This document shows, piece after piece, positions 1-10,747 of a stretch of DNA of 64,000 bases. Numbering within the stretch: the first letter of the stretch is position 1; each line of letters opens with the position of its first letter. The stretch comes from Anagrus nilaparvatae. Taxonomy: Eukaryota > Arthropoda > Insecta > Hymenoptera > Mymaridae. The stretch covers positions 12,418,001 to 12,482,000 of the forward strand of contig JAKSXM010000238.1 in assembly GCA_022575985.1 (NCBI GenBank), written 5' to 3'. Under the pieces are notes generated by a model. That model was not told the DNA's origin. It made no database searches and saw only the letters and a program-made list of their open reading frames with translations. The position numbers and the translations under genes are program-made.

Positions 1-1291
1 TTATTTACTTTAATTATACATATTTTAAAGTACTATCTTTCTGTTTAAAATAATTTTTCTTTTAATCTTCAACGTCTTAGAGAAGTTCAAATGGTAAATA
101 TTGGGTTTTTTAAAAATTCATAGACTTGGGATATTTCTAGCAGATTCAAATGATATTATAAAATGGACTAAAAGACGCATTTCCTACTAATTTTTCCCGT
201 ATAATTCGAACCCACTATTTATTTTAACATTTTACTACGCTTTACAGGAGAAAAATTCATTTTTTTAGTTTTTTAGGGTACCAATTATGGGGGACCAAAT
301 TTTAAAAGTTTCGCAGTCTACAAGAAAAAATTTTCTGAATAGTATTTGCAAGAGTTATTTATATATTTTTTCCTCAGGAATTCGATGAAATAACTAGCTT
401 TTTCATCTGGGGTTTTACTTAGCCATAAAATCTTATTTTTCTATTTTTACTGGTTTTGTCCAGTCTTTTATATTTTGTATTAGTAGCCCATTTGAACCTA
501 AAGGGTTTGAAATATTTAAAATTATCTTTAATAAATAAATAGACAGGAAAAAACTGCTCAATAAAATACGAAATCGTTTAGTCTTATGATGAAAATTCAC
601 TTATAAAATTTTTAAATTATGGAACTCCAAGTAACGTGAAATTGAGATTTTAGGAGAATTAGTGCAAAATCATTAATTATTAATTAACTCGACTATTCAA
701 AAACAAAAAGTTTTAGTATTTTATCGAGTAGTTTTTCACTGACTATTTATTTATTAAAGATAATTTTAAATATTTCAAACCCTTTAGGTTCAAATGGGCT
801 ACTAATACAAAATATAAAAGACTGGACAAAACCAGTAAAAATAGAAAAATAAGATTTTATGGCTAAGTAAAACCCCAGATGAAAAAGCTAGTTATTTCAT
901 CGAATTCCTGAGGAAAAAATATATAAATAACTCTTGCAAATACTATTCAGAAAATTTTTTCTTGAAGACTGCGAAACTTTTAAAATTTGGTCCCCCATAA
1001 TTGGTACCCTAAAAAACTAAAAAAATGAATTTTTCTCCTGTAAAGCGTAGTAAAATGTTAAAATAAATAGTGAGTTCGAATTATACGGGAAAAATTACTA
1101 GGAAATGCGTCTTTTAGTCCATTTTATAATTTTTATAATTCATTTGAATCTGCTAGAAATATCCCAAGTCTATGAATTTTTAAAAAACCCAATATTTACC
1201 ATTTGAACTTCTCTAAGACGTTGAAGATTAAAAGAAAAATTATTTTAAACAGAAAGATAGTACTTTAAAATATGTATAATTAAAGTAAATA
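1..1291. repeat. Large foldback (inverted-repeat) element
   Basis: The first ~575 bases are repeated in inverse orientation at about 714-1291, with only a few mismatches and short indels, leaving a loop of ~140 bases. For example TTATTTACTTTAATTATACA at position 1 is mirrored by its complement ending at 1291, and the block around 480-540 is mirrored at 740-800. No open frame of useful length lies in the arms. The left arm starts exactly at the window edge, so the true outer end may lie outside. This looks like a foldback transposon or palindromic MITE; no transposase is visible. Confidence 0.85.
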
Positions 1292-2109
1292 ATAAAAAAA
1301 TCTGTAAAAAAATTAGTAATAAACAAAATCATTGAAAACGAGACTGATTTTGCTATTTTAAAAATGATCCAAAATTGGTTAATTTAGTTTTGGAGTTGTT
1401 TTCAGTTGTTTTAGGTAATTTCTAAAGCTCGTAACTAATGAGTTATATTTAATTCAACTTTTTATCATTATCTTTTAATAATAATTTCACTAAAAAAAGT
1501 TTTAAAAGCTAAATAAGCAATTTTTATTTTTAAAAACATTTTTTTAATTTTTGAGCTGCTTTAAGACGCTAATAATTAAAAATTTGTGTTATTTCTGAAT
1601 AAAAACGATTTTTTTAGTAAATTATGAGTACAAAATAAGTTAAAAAACAGAAATATATTGTTTAGAATGATTTTAATTGATTAAAAAAAATTTTCAAAAA
1701 TTGGTTTTTTTAAATATTGAAAAAACGTGATTTTGAGCCTTCCAACTCAAAAAAAAACTATTGTACACGCAACATTTTTTCTGTTCATCGCTTTTTTGTG
1801 ACTATATATGATCTAAGGAACACAAAAAAACGTATTAGCAAGGTGTACCTTCAAATTTTTTTTTTTTCAAAAGGTTGACCATGATAATGGCAATCTTTTG
1901 GTGGAATTTCTCATATATACTTTCTAAAAATGTTTTTAATGTTCTAACCTATAAAATTTCTTATAATATGGTGAAATTTTTTTAAAAAAAAACTACAGAT
2001 GTTATTCGATTATTATTTTATTTAAAAAAAGATAAAATCGATGATTTTTTTTAATCTTATGTATTAATCAGTTATTTTTTTAAAATTGCATGCAAATTTT
2101 GTAAAACTA
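1292..2109. other. AT-rich spacer without recognisable genes
   Basis: Homopolymer-rich spacer between the foldback element and a decayed transposon ORF. I see no convincing exon, RNA gene or repeat in it. Confidence 0.5.
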
Positions 2110-2846
2110 CGTACCGTAGATATCAATTAACTACGCGTTAGTTCTTTTATCTTTTCCTGATACCTATTTTTATTATTACTGTAAATTAATTTATCAATAA
2201 TTGTATGTTTTTCATATTTTTGAAGTAGTACAATTTCTTTAAGGCTTTCAATCTCTCTTCCGAAGGTGTTGATTAACCTTATCAGATAAATGGTCTAAGA
2301 AATTTTTTATCTCAGTAGATCTAATATTTGATTCATCAGAATAAACAGTCATTTTAGCTATTTCATCTTCATAAAATTTTTTTTAAATCATATGTGCCTT
2401 ACAGCATCGATTTCTATAAGGAATAAATAATCGTCTCTTGATAAAAACTTGAAGTCTTGCCCCTAAGCAAAATTCAACCAAATCATTTTTGGATTTGCAT
2501 AAAAAGCAGTAAGCTTTTGAAGAAACAACTCTTTTATAAATGGCATAGTGATTATTTCATTTTCCAAAATACTTTCATCAGAAGGTTAAACTTGAGTTAA
2601 ACTTGATTTACTTGTCAACTTTTCATTTTCTTCGACGGATGTTTGAAAAAATTTTTGAACTTGAGTATCTGGTTCATTAGATGAGTTACCTGGTTCAAAA
2701 GTTGAGCATTCTGTTTCTAAAACTGAATTTGCTGATTCAGAAGTAGGAAGATTTGATGGTAAAGTACTGCTAGCAGCAGACTTAGGAGAGGAAAAAAAAG
2801 TCGAGTGGAACAGTATATGATGAATTAAGCTATGAAGTTTAAACAA
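2110..2846 (-). pseudogene. Decayed transposon-type ORF with Cys-rich module
   Basis: On the minus strand an open stretch from 2846 to 2586 (86 codons, Ser/Thr/Glu-rich) ends in a stop. Coding-like sequence then continues downstream to about 2110 with further stops. The downstream part encodes a Cys-rich segment reading YCFLCKSKNDLVEFCLG, then RLFIPYRNRCCKAHM, i.e. CxxC...C...CCxxH spacing. This spacing resembles a module I associate with insect and cnidarian transposon-encoded proteins; that link is from memory and not checked. The multiple stops mean it cannot make the full protein. Its upstream edge abuts a tandem repeat. Confidence 0.4.
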
Positions 2847-3170
2847 AGGGTCTGAGGGTCTAAAAAATGTAACAATTTAATCAAAAAATATTGCATAAAT
2901 TTATATATAAAATATTGAACAAAAAAAAAGTTTATATATGGGTAATTCCACACAATATAATAAAAAAACCAAAATTATTAAGAAAAGAATACAATACTTG
3001 TAATTTTGAGAGAGTGTTTGAGGGTCAAAAAAATAAAAGAAGAAAAAAATAAGTTATATGATCAAAAGTATAATATATTGAACTAAAAAAATTTTATGTA
3101 TGGGTTATTCCGTCTAAAAATTATAAAAAAAACAAAATAATTGAGAAAAAATAGTGAAAATTTGAGATTT
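2847..3170. repeat. Two-copy tandem repeat, ~165 bp unit
   Basis: Two diverged units share the order GAGGGTC, then ATATTGAAC, then TATGGGT(A/T)ATTCC, at about 2850-2950 and 3015-3115. It lies between the decayed transposon ORF and the 3551-4336 inverted repeat and is probably part of the same mobile-element debris. Confidence 0.55.
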
Positions 3171-3550
3171 GAAGTGCGAAATATGGGGTCTAAAGGGGTA
3201 TAAAGGTCTTAAATCTGTCTTATAATTAAGTTCCAGTCAAAATACATCTAACTTTCTTATTTTACATGAATGTATTGCATTTTCCATGCGATATCGTCGA
3301 GAAAACGGTAAAAAAACGATAAAAAAAAGAGTTATTTGGAATTTACACTGTGTCGCACCGGGTCTAGAGATCTAAAACCTTTTGGAAAAATTGTGTTTTT
3401 ATGTTAGAAAAAATAATTTTAAATAAAATTTTGTGCAGCCCTCTTCCCAAATTTAATTTTGTAAAATAATTGATTTTTGAAACTTTTTAAATTAATATTT
3501 GGCGGTCTAAAATGGTAGTAGGGGTCCCAAAACGGTTCATTTGGATAATT
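3171..3550. other. Spacer, no gene seen
   Basis: Moderately GC-richer spacer with no supported exon. It contains short repeat-like phrases such as GGGGTCCCAAAACGG but no recognisable element ends. Confidence 0.4.
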
Positions 3551-4336
3551 GGCTATTACTCCAGAGAAAATACGGAGGGGGGGTGGACTTACAGTTGCGA
3601 ATACGAGATTTGCTCTAGTATAGGTTTTTTGGGTCGCTGAACACGAAAATCGGGGTCATTTGGCTAAGAAAATGGGGCTTCACCTTTAAATTTGCAAAAA
3701 CTACCCCCAAAAGGGGGTATTTTTGATGTATTCGCGTTCTGAGTCGATGGATTTATCCAAGAATTGGTTTCTAAGGGTTTTTTGGGTCGCTAATTAAGAA
3801 TCTCAATGATTTTTGAAGGTAAAATTAATATTTCACCCTTAAATTAGCAAAAACTACCCCCCAAAAGGGGTGTTTTCGCTATTTTCGCGCTTTTTGCGGT
3901 CAGATTTGGTTCACTAGGGTTTTTTGGGTCGCTGTAAACGATTTTCATGGATTTTTTTAATGAATAATTAATATATCACCCCTAAATTACCGAAAACTAC
4001 CCCCAAAAGGGGTGTTTTTGCTGTTTCTGCACTTTTTGCGCCAAGATTAGGTCCACAAGGGTTTTTTGGGTCACTGAAAACGAATTTCATGGATTTTTTA
4101 ATGAAAAATTAATATTTCACCCTTATATTAGCTAAAACTACCCTCAAAAGACGAATACATCAAAAATACTCCCTGTTGGGGGTAGTTTTTGCAAATTTAA
4201 GGGTGAAGCCCCATTTTCTTAGCCAAATGACCCCCATTTTCGTGTTCAGCGACCCAAGAAACCTATACTAGAGCAAATCTCGTATTCGCAACCGTAAGTC
4301 CACCCAAACCCGTATTTTCTCTGGAGTATATAGCGA
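3551..4336. repeat. Inverted repeat enclosing ~145-bp tandem units
   Basis: Arms at 3551-3731 and 4151-4336 are inverse copies: ACTCCAGAGAAAATACGG on the left, complemented at the right end, and the phrases GGACTTAC and CGAATACGAGATTTGCTC in both. Between the arms the motif AAAACTACCCCCAAAAGGGG recurs about every 145 bases (near 3692, 3845, 3990 and 4130), each unit also carrying GGGTTTTTTGGGTC. No coding frame is present. It is probably a non-autonomous foldback element whose core has been tandemly amplified. Confidence 0.75.
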
Positions 4337-5211
4337 TGAAAGAATTAAAATAAAAAATAGAAGTGTACAGGAATTGAAAGGTGGTACATGTAAATTGCAA
4401 GATAATACCGTTATTTGAAAAATTGCCTAATAACATTTTCTTAAGATTCAGCCCTGCGTTTCTCTAGGGCTTGAAGCCGCGTTGGAATAAACGGAGTTTA
4501 ACGAGGGTGTTTTTTCCAACATATTGAAGTCATCGATAGCTATATATAAATTGTGATTTAGCGTCCCAAATTTTCCGGTCTCCCTTTTTTAGTTTTATTT
4601 TATAATGGAATTATTATATTTTTAAATAGGTTGTAAAAATAAATAAAATTTTTATAATATAATAAATTAATGAAATACAAATAAAATTTTTTATATAAAA
4701 TTTGTTATATTTGTATAATAAAATTATATTTTTTTATTATGGAAATATTTAATTGAAAATAAAATATAAATTAAATAAATTTAATTTTAAATTGTTTATT
4801 TTATTAAAATTATAAACTGTATTGAATAAAATTTTTAATGAATATTTTTATTTGAAAATAACAATTTTAACTTTTTTAACCATAAGCTTCGGTTTTCGTA
4901 TTTTTTTCTGGACTTTAGGAAGAAGGTGTGGCTTTTTACACTTGCTATGAGCTTTGGCGGGTTATAAATGATAATTTTATAAAATAAATACAAAAAAAAT
5001 TTTTTTAATTATGGTCAAATGGCTATAATTGGTGGCCATAAATCCAACCATCGCCATAAATTATGGCCATATGTAAGCCAATCTTTTTTAAAATTAATAA
5101 TCTAATTTATTAATATATATTACTCATCTGATTAAATATTTTTTAACCATGAATTTCACCTGAATTAATAAAAATAATTAAATGTTTTGAAAATAATCTT
5201 TATAAATTTAA
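4337..5211. other. AT-rich spacer upstream of the chitin-binding gene
   Basis: No supported gene. It contains a short phrase repeated in inverse order (GGCCATAAATCC and AATTATGGCCATA around 5030-5070), but nothing I can assign. Confidence 0.4.
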
Positions 5212-5214
5212 AAC

Positions 5215-5249
5215 TATATAAGGATGAAATCGTAGGTTAAAAATTCAGT
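5215..5249 (+). promoter_or_regulatory. Core promoter: TATA box plus TCAGT initiator
   Basis: TATATAAG at 5215-5222 is followed by the arthropod initiator TCAGT at 5245-5249. The A of the initiator (5247) lies 32 bases after the first T of the TATA box, the classical spacing. This predicts transcription start at about 5247 and a ~53-base leader before the ATG of the chitin-binding gene. Confidence 0.7.
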
Positions 5250-5299
5250 ATCTTCTAAAAATTTTGTCCAACACAATATCTAAGTACTTGTCAGAAAAA

Positions 5300-5669
5300 A
5301 TGTTTGCTCAAAGTAAGTAATTTGACGATCTCAAAATTATATTTTAAATTACAATGAATTTTCTTTTTATTTAAGTAGCCATCGCCTTTTTCCTTTTAAC
5401 AACCATGCTTTTCGCAACTGCCAATGCAGTAAGTTAAATTAAATAATTTTAATTGGCAAACAAGAAATTAAATAATTATTGTTTTTTTTAAGTACATTTT
5501 GGCTTATCCTGGCGATTGTACAAAATTTTTCCAATGTGATACTGGTATATGTACTGAAATGAGATGTAATCCTCCAACTGTATTTAATAATGATATTTTA
5601 AGATGTGATCATCCACGTCCAGGTTTTGATTGTAGAAATAATTTCAACAATAATTGTAATAAAAAATAG
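5300..5669 (+). CDS. Small secreted chitin-binding (peritrophin-A type) protein
   Basis: Three exons, 5300-5312, 5376-5428 and 5493-5669, join with GTAAGT donors and AG acceptors into one 80-residue frame. Residues 1-22 (MFAQIAIAFFLLTTMLFATA...) are a signal peptide, nearly all of it encoded by exons 1-2; exon 3 encodes one mature domain. The mature part carries six or seven Cys in the ChtBD2 pattern, including the hallmark CTKFFQC and later RCDHPRPGFDC. This family binds chitin in cuticle, gut peritrophic matrix or tracheal lining. The Asn-rich tail NNFNNNCNKK is unusual. It is a single-domain protein, much shorter than gut peritrophins, so a cuticle or immune role is equally possible. It sits alone among transposon debris with its own TATA promoter. 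Confidence 0.8.
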
Positions 5670-5746
5670 TGTTTAAAAAAAATATTTTTTGATACAAATC
5701 ATGTTATTTCATAATAATTATACTTGTATATTACCTTGGGTTTAAA

Positions 5747-5752
5747 AATAAA
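5747..5752 (+). terminator. Polyadenylation signal AATAAA
   Basis: AATAAA lies 78 bases after the stop codon of the chitin-binding gene and is a plausible cleavage signal. In such AT-rich DNA the hexamer also occurs by chance. Confidence 0.45.
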
Positions 5753-6105
5753 TTTTTGTTTATTGTTTTGACATAATTCTGGATTTATTTTATAGTAAGT
5801 TTCCTAACAAGATTGTAAATTTTAAGTTTTTTGGTAATTTCATTTCTTAGGTGTAAAAATAATTATTTTTAAATTTTAGCTAAACATTTTATTTCATAAA
5901 TAATACTTTGCCGTCCCAAGTATATTTATATGCCCAATTTTTATTTTCACAAATACTTTGGAAACATCTAATTGCTTGAAAATTTAGTTAAACACGTAGA
6001 CAATATTTTTAAATGACGCCAAAAATTTTTACCGCATTCTATCAAAATAAGGTTTACCCTATAAGAATTCTGCTATTTTTCACCTCCAACCGCAGATATC
6101 AATGG

Positions 6106-6294
6106 CTTTATGTCAGTGGCGAATTTGGCGAGGCTGGGGGGGGGGGGGGTGGTGATTGCCCCCCATAGCGTAAATTTTGTATGTTTTTTCAAGTGTTTTT
6201 TAGAAATTTTTTGGAAATTTTACAGTTTTTAAACGTATTTTTTGCGAATTCGCCTCTTCCAGAGGTGCTTTCTGGATCCGCCCCTGTTTTATGT
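6106..6294. mobile_element. hAT-like MITE with near-perfect 8-bp target duplication
   Basis: The element runs 6114-6286. Its ends are CAGTGGCGAATTTGG and, read inward from the right, CAGGGGCGGATCCAG, an imperfect terminal inverted repeat. The flanks CTTTATGT (6106-6113) and TTTTATGT (6287-6294) match at 7 of 8 positions, as expected for an aged 8-bp target-site duplication. The 8-bp duplication and CAG start are typical of hAT superfamily MITEs. It contains a run of G (6139-6151) and no ORF. Confidence 0.7.
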
Positions 6295-8049
6295 AAACAA
6301 ACAGATTTTTAATTTTATATATGTATAGGATGAGAACGGAATATTCCATGCCAAGTTTTACACCCGGGCAGACAAAAAAACAATTTTATCCATATAACTC
6401 AATAAAAATTTATTTTTTTATAAAAAATACCAATATATATATAATGTAATAATGTAAATAAACAATAATTAATTTTATTGAAATGATTAAAAAACTTAAT
6501 TATTCATTATTTAGTAATAAAAAAAAAAATCAACTAGGACATTATAAACATGATATTATCGCATAATAAACGTCAATCAACGGTAGATTATATATTTATT
6601 AAGATTTATTTTTTTCAAAGTGTATAGCAAATGGTATTATTATTATAATGAGGATTTTTAAATTCTTATTAACATGAAAAGATTTTAAATTATTATTATT
6701 GTTTGTTTTCTATCAGTACAAGTAATTATCATGTAAAAAAATTAATTTTTTTTTTTATTCGCTGTACTGTCAATTATTACTTTATTTATTTAATTGATTT
6801 CGCTCTTGATCAAAGAAGGTAATTTAAATTTATAGAATTTATTTATTATCGTTTCATATTATGTGATTTATGTCGTATTTAACGATTTCGCGTTAAAATA
6901 TGGGATTTATTTTTTTTTTGAATATATTCTTAGCCGGAAATATGATTCTATGGTTTTTACCATGTAATAAAATAAATTCAGCTATAGCAGAAAATTAAAC
7001 CCTCGAGTCACCGATTACGAGGCAAGACGTATTTATAGTTTGACGGGGTCAATTCACTTGCGAGAAAAATTTTAATATTTTTAAAATTAACTTAATTGCT
7101 TGAAAACTCAGAAATCCATAAATAAAATGAATAAATAAAGATTCAGGAAATACAAAGACTTATATAATTGGCAAGAATAATTTTAGAAAATGTATAATTT
7201 TATTTTTTGTCCTTAAGCTATTTTTACTGTTTGTATAATAAAAACAACTTAAATATTTACATTATTTATTTAAAATTATTCGTTATTTTTTACTGCATTA
7301 TATTTAAAATAATGAAAAATTGCTAGAGGATTAAAAAAATATTTATTACTTTAAATTTATCTTATTATACACGTTATCTAATACAAATAACATTGAATTG
7401 TAAATTTTTTCACTCAGTTTTATCAATAAATCTATTTTAGGTAAATATTATTATAACTAGCCAAAATGTCAATATAAATTTTTTGAATCTGATTTCAGTA
7501 CCCATAATATTTAATTCACCAACTGCCATCTTTAAAAAATAAAAAGTTCGTTCAAATATACAAATACATTAGTATACCGTTAGATTAAAATATTTTTCTG
7601 TAATATATTCTTTTCATTAATAATCAAACATCTAAGTATGCGATTTTAACATGCAGTTGTATATCTAGATTCGCATATTTAAAAATATTCAAATCACATA
7701 TAAATACGATACGGTTATAATAAAAATTATTTTTATAAGCAATAAAAATTTCTATAAAGTTATTCAAGGAAGTAATTTTATTTTATACTAAATTACTTTT
7801 TAGATATGCATTTATATAATTTAATAGGGATCATCTATTTTTTATACGGTACTTTGATTTTATTTTAAAGGTACTTTTTTTTTTGTTAATTTTTTATGTA
7901 AAGGGTTGATAAATATTCAACATTTATTTAACTGGATGCGTTTATTTCATAACATTTTTTTTAAGTATTTGTGATTATGAGGAAATAAGAGGAAAAATAT
8001 TAGCTGGCCTAGTTTTTATTTCAAATATTTTTTTTTAATGCTAATCTCT
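6295..8049. other. AT-rich spacer, no gene seen
   Basis: Very AT-rich, with homopolymer runs. I see no open frame with coding character, no RNA gene and no clear element ends. Confidence 0.5.
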
Positions 8050-8567
8050 TGGTCTCAAAATGACCAAATTTGCAATTTTAAATAAAAACAGGATTTATGG
8101 GTCTCAAAAATTTTTTAAAGCCTCAATTTCTCAAAAATTGGTCAGTTTTGGTCAAAATGATTATTTGGATTAAAAAAATTGTGGATTTATTGAAAATAGG
8201 CAATGTGGCTATCAGCTACGTTTGTTCAAACTAATTTCAAACGATTTTTATAAGGAAATTCAGTGAAAATCGAGAACAGGTTAGAGATAAAGCAATTCAT
8301 ATGTTTATTGAATAAATAATCAAATGCTCAAATTATCAAATATCATTTTATTGAATGAACAAATATTTTTCTATGATTTGAATAAGTACAAAATTAAAAA
8401 AAATTATAAAACATTTTTATTTTTAATCTCATCATTATATATCTAATTAAATAACTAGTTACATTTAGACAATTTTTAATAACAAGTGATTTAATATCAT
8501 TTGACTTTTTTTTTAAATTTACACAAGCATTTAATACATTTAAAAAAAATCTAAACAAGTATTTTGA

Positions 8568-8650
8568 AAATTAATAATCACTTTTATACTTCACAATGAT
8601 TTTATTTTAAATAAACAAATGGCTTATCTATTAAGTCACAATAATTTTGA
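8568..8650 (-). pseudogene. Remnant of an F-box/LRR gene 3' end
   Basis: On the minus strand this stretch joins sequence for DKPFVY to the C-terminal IIVKYKSDY-stop of the paralogue at 12452-13651, with everything between deleted and the frame broken. The next gene end follows at 8769, again preceded by ATTAATAATCACTT. It marks an extra paralogue that was almost wholly lost. Confidence 0.65.
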
Positions 8651-8768
8651 TATTTTGAAATTTCTAAAATATTTTTGAATGATATTAATAATATTTAATA
8701 GATATTCTTAAATTAAAAAAAAAAAATAATTTTATACAAATCTAAATATTTTGAAAATTAATAATCAC

Positions 8769-9842
8769 TTAAAAAAATTTTAATATTATTTTTTTGGACT
8801 TTTCAGTATTTACCTCCTCAACAGCTTCAATCACATCACTTGTAACATTTGCACAATTAATAATAGAAATTTCTTCAATCTGTTCTGAATTTTCTAGTAA
8901 ACCATAAAAACCATCGTTTTTTAGCTTAACGCATCCAGTGCAAATTAGAATTTTTAAGTTTCTAAATGATCCTAAAGGCTCATCTGTAACGTTGTGTGCT
9001 TGAATCATCCTCAAATAAGTTAGATTTGGTAAAGATGATAATTCATAGAGTGTCAAATCAGAAAGTCGATAAGTTGGTCCAAAGCTCACAGATTCAAGCT
9101 TTTTGCAACAAGCAACTATAGCTTTAAGATATAAATCATCTACGGAGTAATTATCATTCAAATTTAATTCAACAAGATTCGGCCATTCAATTATAACTCT
9201 TCTTGGTTCATTGATGTATAAATCATTATTTAAGTGAACAATTTTTAGACTAGGCATATAACGGATTAATACTTTAACTCCGTCACTCACTTTAAAGAAA
9301 TTAAATTTGAGCATTGTTAAATTTTCAACTCGACGTATGGCCATTGCTAAATCGTGTGAATCTACATCTAGAATTTGCTCTAAAATGAGTTCTCTGAAGG
9401 ATTCAACAGGCAAAAGCAATAAGCTTTTGCAATTCATGTTGTAACCAGCTTTTAAATAATTTAAGTTCTTATTTTTTAAAAATAAATGTTTCAACTCATC
9501 TTCACAAGCTTTGTTTGTAAATTTCGAAGACACTGTAAGTTGTTGGATATTCTCACAATACGAAACAAGTGATTTTATAACAGCCGAATGGTCGAATATG
9601 CATAAATTAGTTTCATTTCCATCTATTGTCAAATCAACAAAATTTATATCTTCTCCATATATTGCTAATATTCTGTGAACACTTGTTTCGTTAATCACTG
9701 ATGTACCCCATATTTCTTCACTAAAATCAAATCGTTTTGATGCACTTATTCGCGATGAGTTCATATTATCAGAAATATTTAGCGCTGCAGTAGAATATTC
9801 TAATACTTTACAGTTTTTCAGTTGACAATTTTTAAATTCCAA
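8769..9842 (-). CDS. F-box-less LRR protein (F-box/LRR family paralogue)
   Basis: Single-exon frame of 357 codons. It aligns throughout with the 399-residue paralogue at 12452-13651, starting from a near-identical leader (M-E-x-KNCQLKNCKVLEYSTAAL). About 40 residues are missing in frame: after MNSS(R/P)ISA the copy jumps to RFDFSEEIWG, removing the whole F-box helix bundle. Residues ~60-350 are degenerate leucine-rich repeats of the Skp2/AMN1-like type (for example KLESVSFGPTY, LKNDGFYGLLENSEQIEEISIINCANVT). Without the F-box it should not bind Skp1 and so may be inactive or dominant-negative; that is inference. The frame is open with no stops, suggesting recent loss or selection. Confidence 0.7.
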   Translation of the reverse strand: MEFKNCQLKNCKVLEYSTAALNISDNMNSSRISASKRFDFSEEIWGTSVINETSVHRILAIYGEDINFVDLTIDGNETNLCIFDHSAVIKSLVSYCENIQQLTVSSKFTNKACEDELKHLFLKNKNLNYLKAGYNMNCKSLLLLPVESFRELILEQILDVDSHDLAMAIRRVENLTMLKFNFFKVSDGVKVLIRYMPSLKIVHLNNDLYINEPRRVIIEWPNLVELNLNDNYSVDDLYLKAIVACCKKLESVSFGPTYRLSDLTLYELSSLPNLTYLRMIQAHNVTDEPLGSFRNLKILICTGCVKLKNDGFYGLLENSEQIEEISIINCANVTSDVIEAVEEVNTEKSKKIILKFF

Positions 9843-9969
9843 GATTGAATCAGCGTTATACTTTTTAAATTTAACAAGAAATTAAACCAAATACTGATTT
9901 AATTTGGGTGTTATATTTTAATTATGTTTGATTCTAAAATTTATTCGACAAATGAGCCATGTGCGAGAA

Positions 9970-10350
9970 ATAATGAGAGTGAAAGGAAGTTTAGGAAAGA
10001 GAGGGTGATAGGAGAAGGAATAAAATATCATAACATTTTTACACTCGATCATGATGGTATATGTTATTCTGATGTTATCTAAATATCAACACACCAAGCC
10101 AGTATAATATCATAATAAATAATATTATATTAAATTAAAATCTTGAAAAACTCGCGACGAAACATCAGCAATGTAGGTTTCTACATTGTTTAGTAAACCC
10201 GCGAGTTTTTCAAAATTTTACTGGCTTGGTGTGTTGATATTTAGATAACATATACATCATGATCGAGTGTAAAAATGATATTATAATACTTATTCCTTCT
10301 CCTATCTCACTTTCTTTCCTAAACTTTCTTTCACTCTCCCTCTCATAATA
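9970..10350. repeat. Foldback element inserted in duplication copy 1
   Basis: Arms at about 9970-10158 and 10200-10350 are inverse copies (TAATGAGAGTGAAAGG outward on the left, complemented at the right end; GGAGAAGGAATA, ACACTCGATCATGATG and ATCAACACACCAAGCCAGTA are also shared). The left arm has a ~40-base insertion. The tip holds GAAAAACTCGCG / CGCGAGTTTTTC around a second small hairpin. The homologous spot in copy 2 (about 13740) lacks it, so it inserted after, or was lost since, the duplication. Confidence 0.8.
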
Positions 10351-10527
10351 ATAAAAAGTTTTATTGCTTTTTTATCTTATATTACAACATATTAGGAAAA
10401 TGCTCGAGAAAAAGCTAATACAATCTGGATCTAAAAGATAAACTAGACAAACTTATGATATGATTACCAACAAAATTTCCATGCCCACTCCCTATAAAAT
10501 TTTATGTTTTTCAAATTACAAAAAACT

Positions 10528-10747
10528 AGAGATGTGCGGTTACCCGAAAGTCAGGTTGGGTACCCGAAATTTCGGCCATTCTTGTCAAATTTTTGCCGGT
10601 CAGATTTTGTGTGAAGTCCAAAACTTTCCGAAAAAGGTTGCAGTTTTGAATCGAAAGCTTCCTTGGATATCCCAAATTCGACCCAACTTGAAGCAAAAGA
10701 CCCGAATTCGGATATCCGACCCGGCTTTCGGGTAACCGCACACCCCT
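10528..10747. mobile_element. TA-flanked MITE, intact copy
   Basis: Ends GAGATGTGCGGTTACCCGAA and, read inward from the right, GGGGTGTGCGGTTACCCGAA, flanked by TA on both sides, as for Tc1/mariner-type insertions. Length is ~220 bp with CG-rich internal phrases (ACCCGAATTCGG). The long open frames on both strands here (91 and 71 codons) are by-products of the palindromic ends, not genes. Relatives lie at 13909-14024 and 42354-42445. Confidence 0.75.

Noticed and set aside
10460..10741. Overlapping ORFs of 91 and 71 codons on opposite strands
   Set aside because: They cover the TA-flanked MITE; open frames come from its palindromic CG-rich ends.
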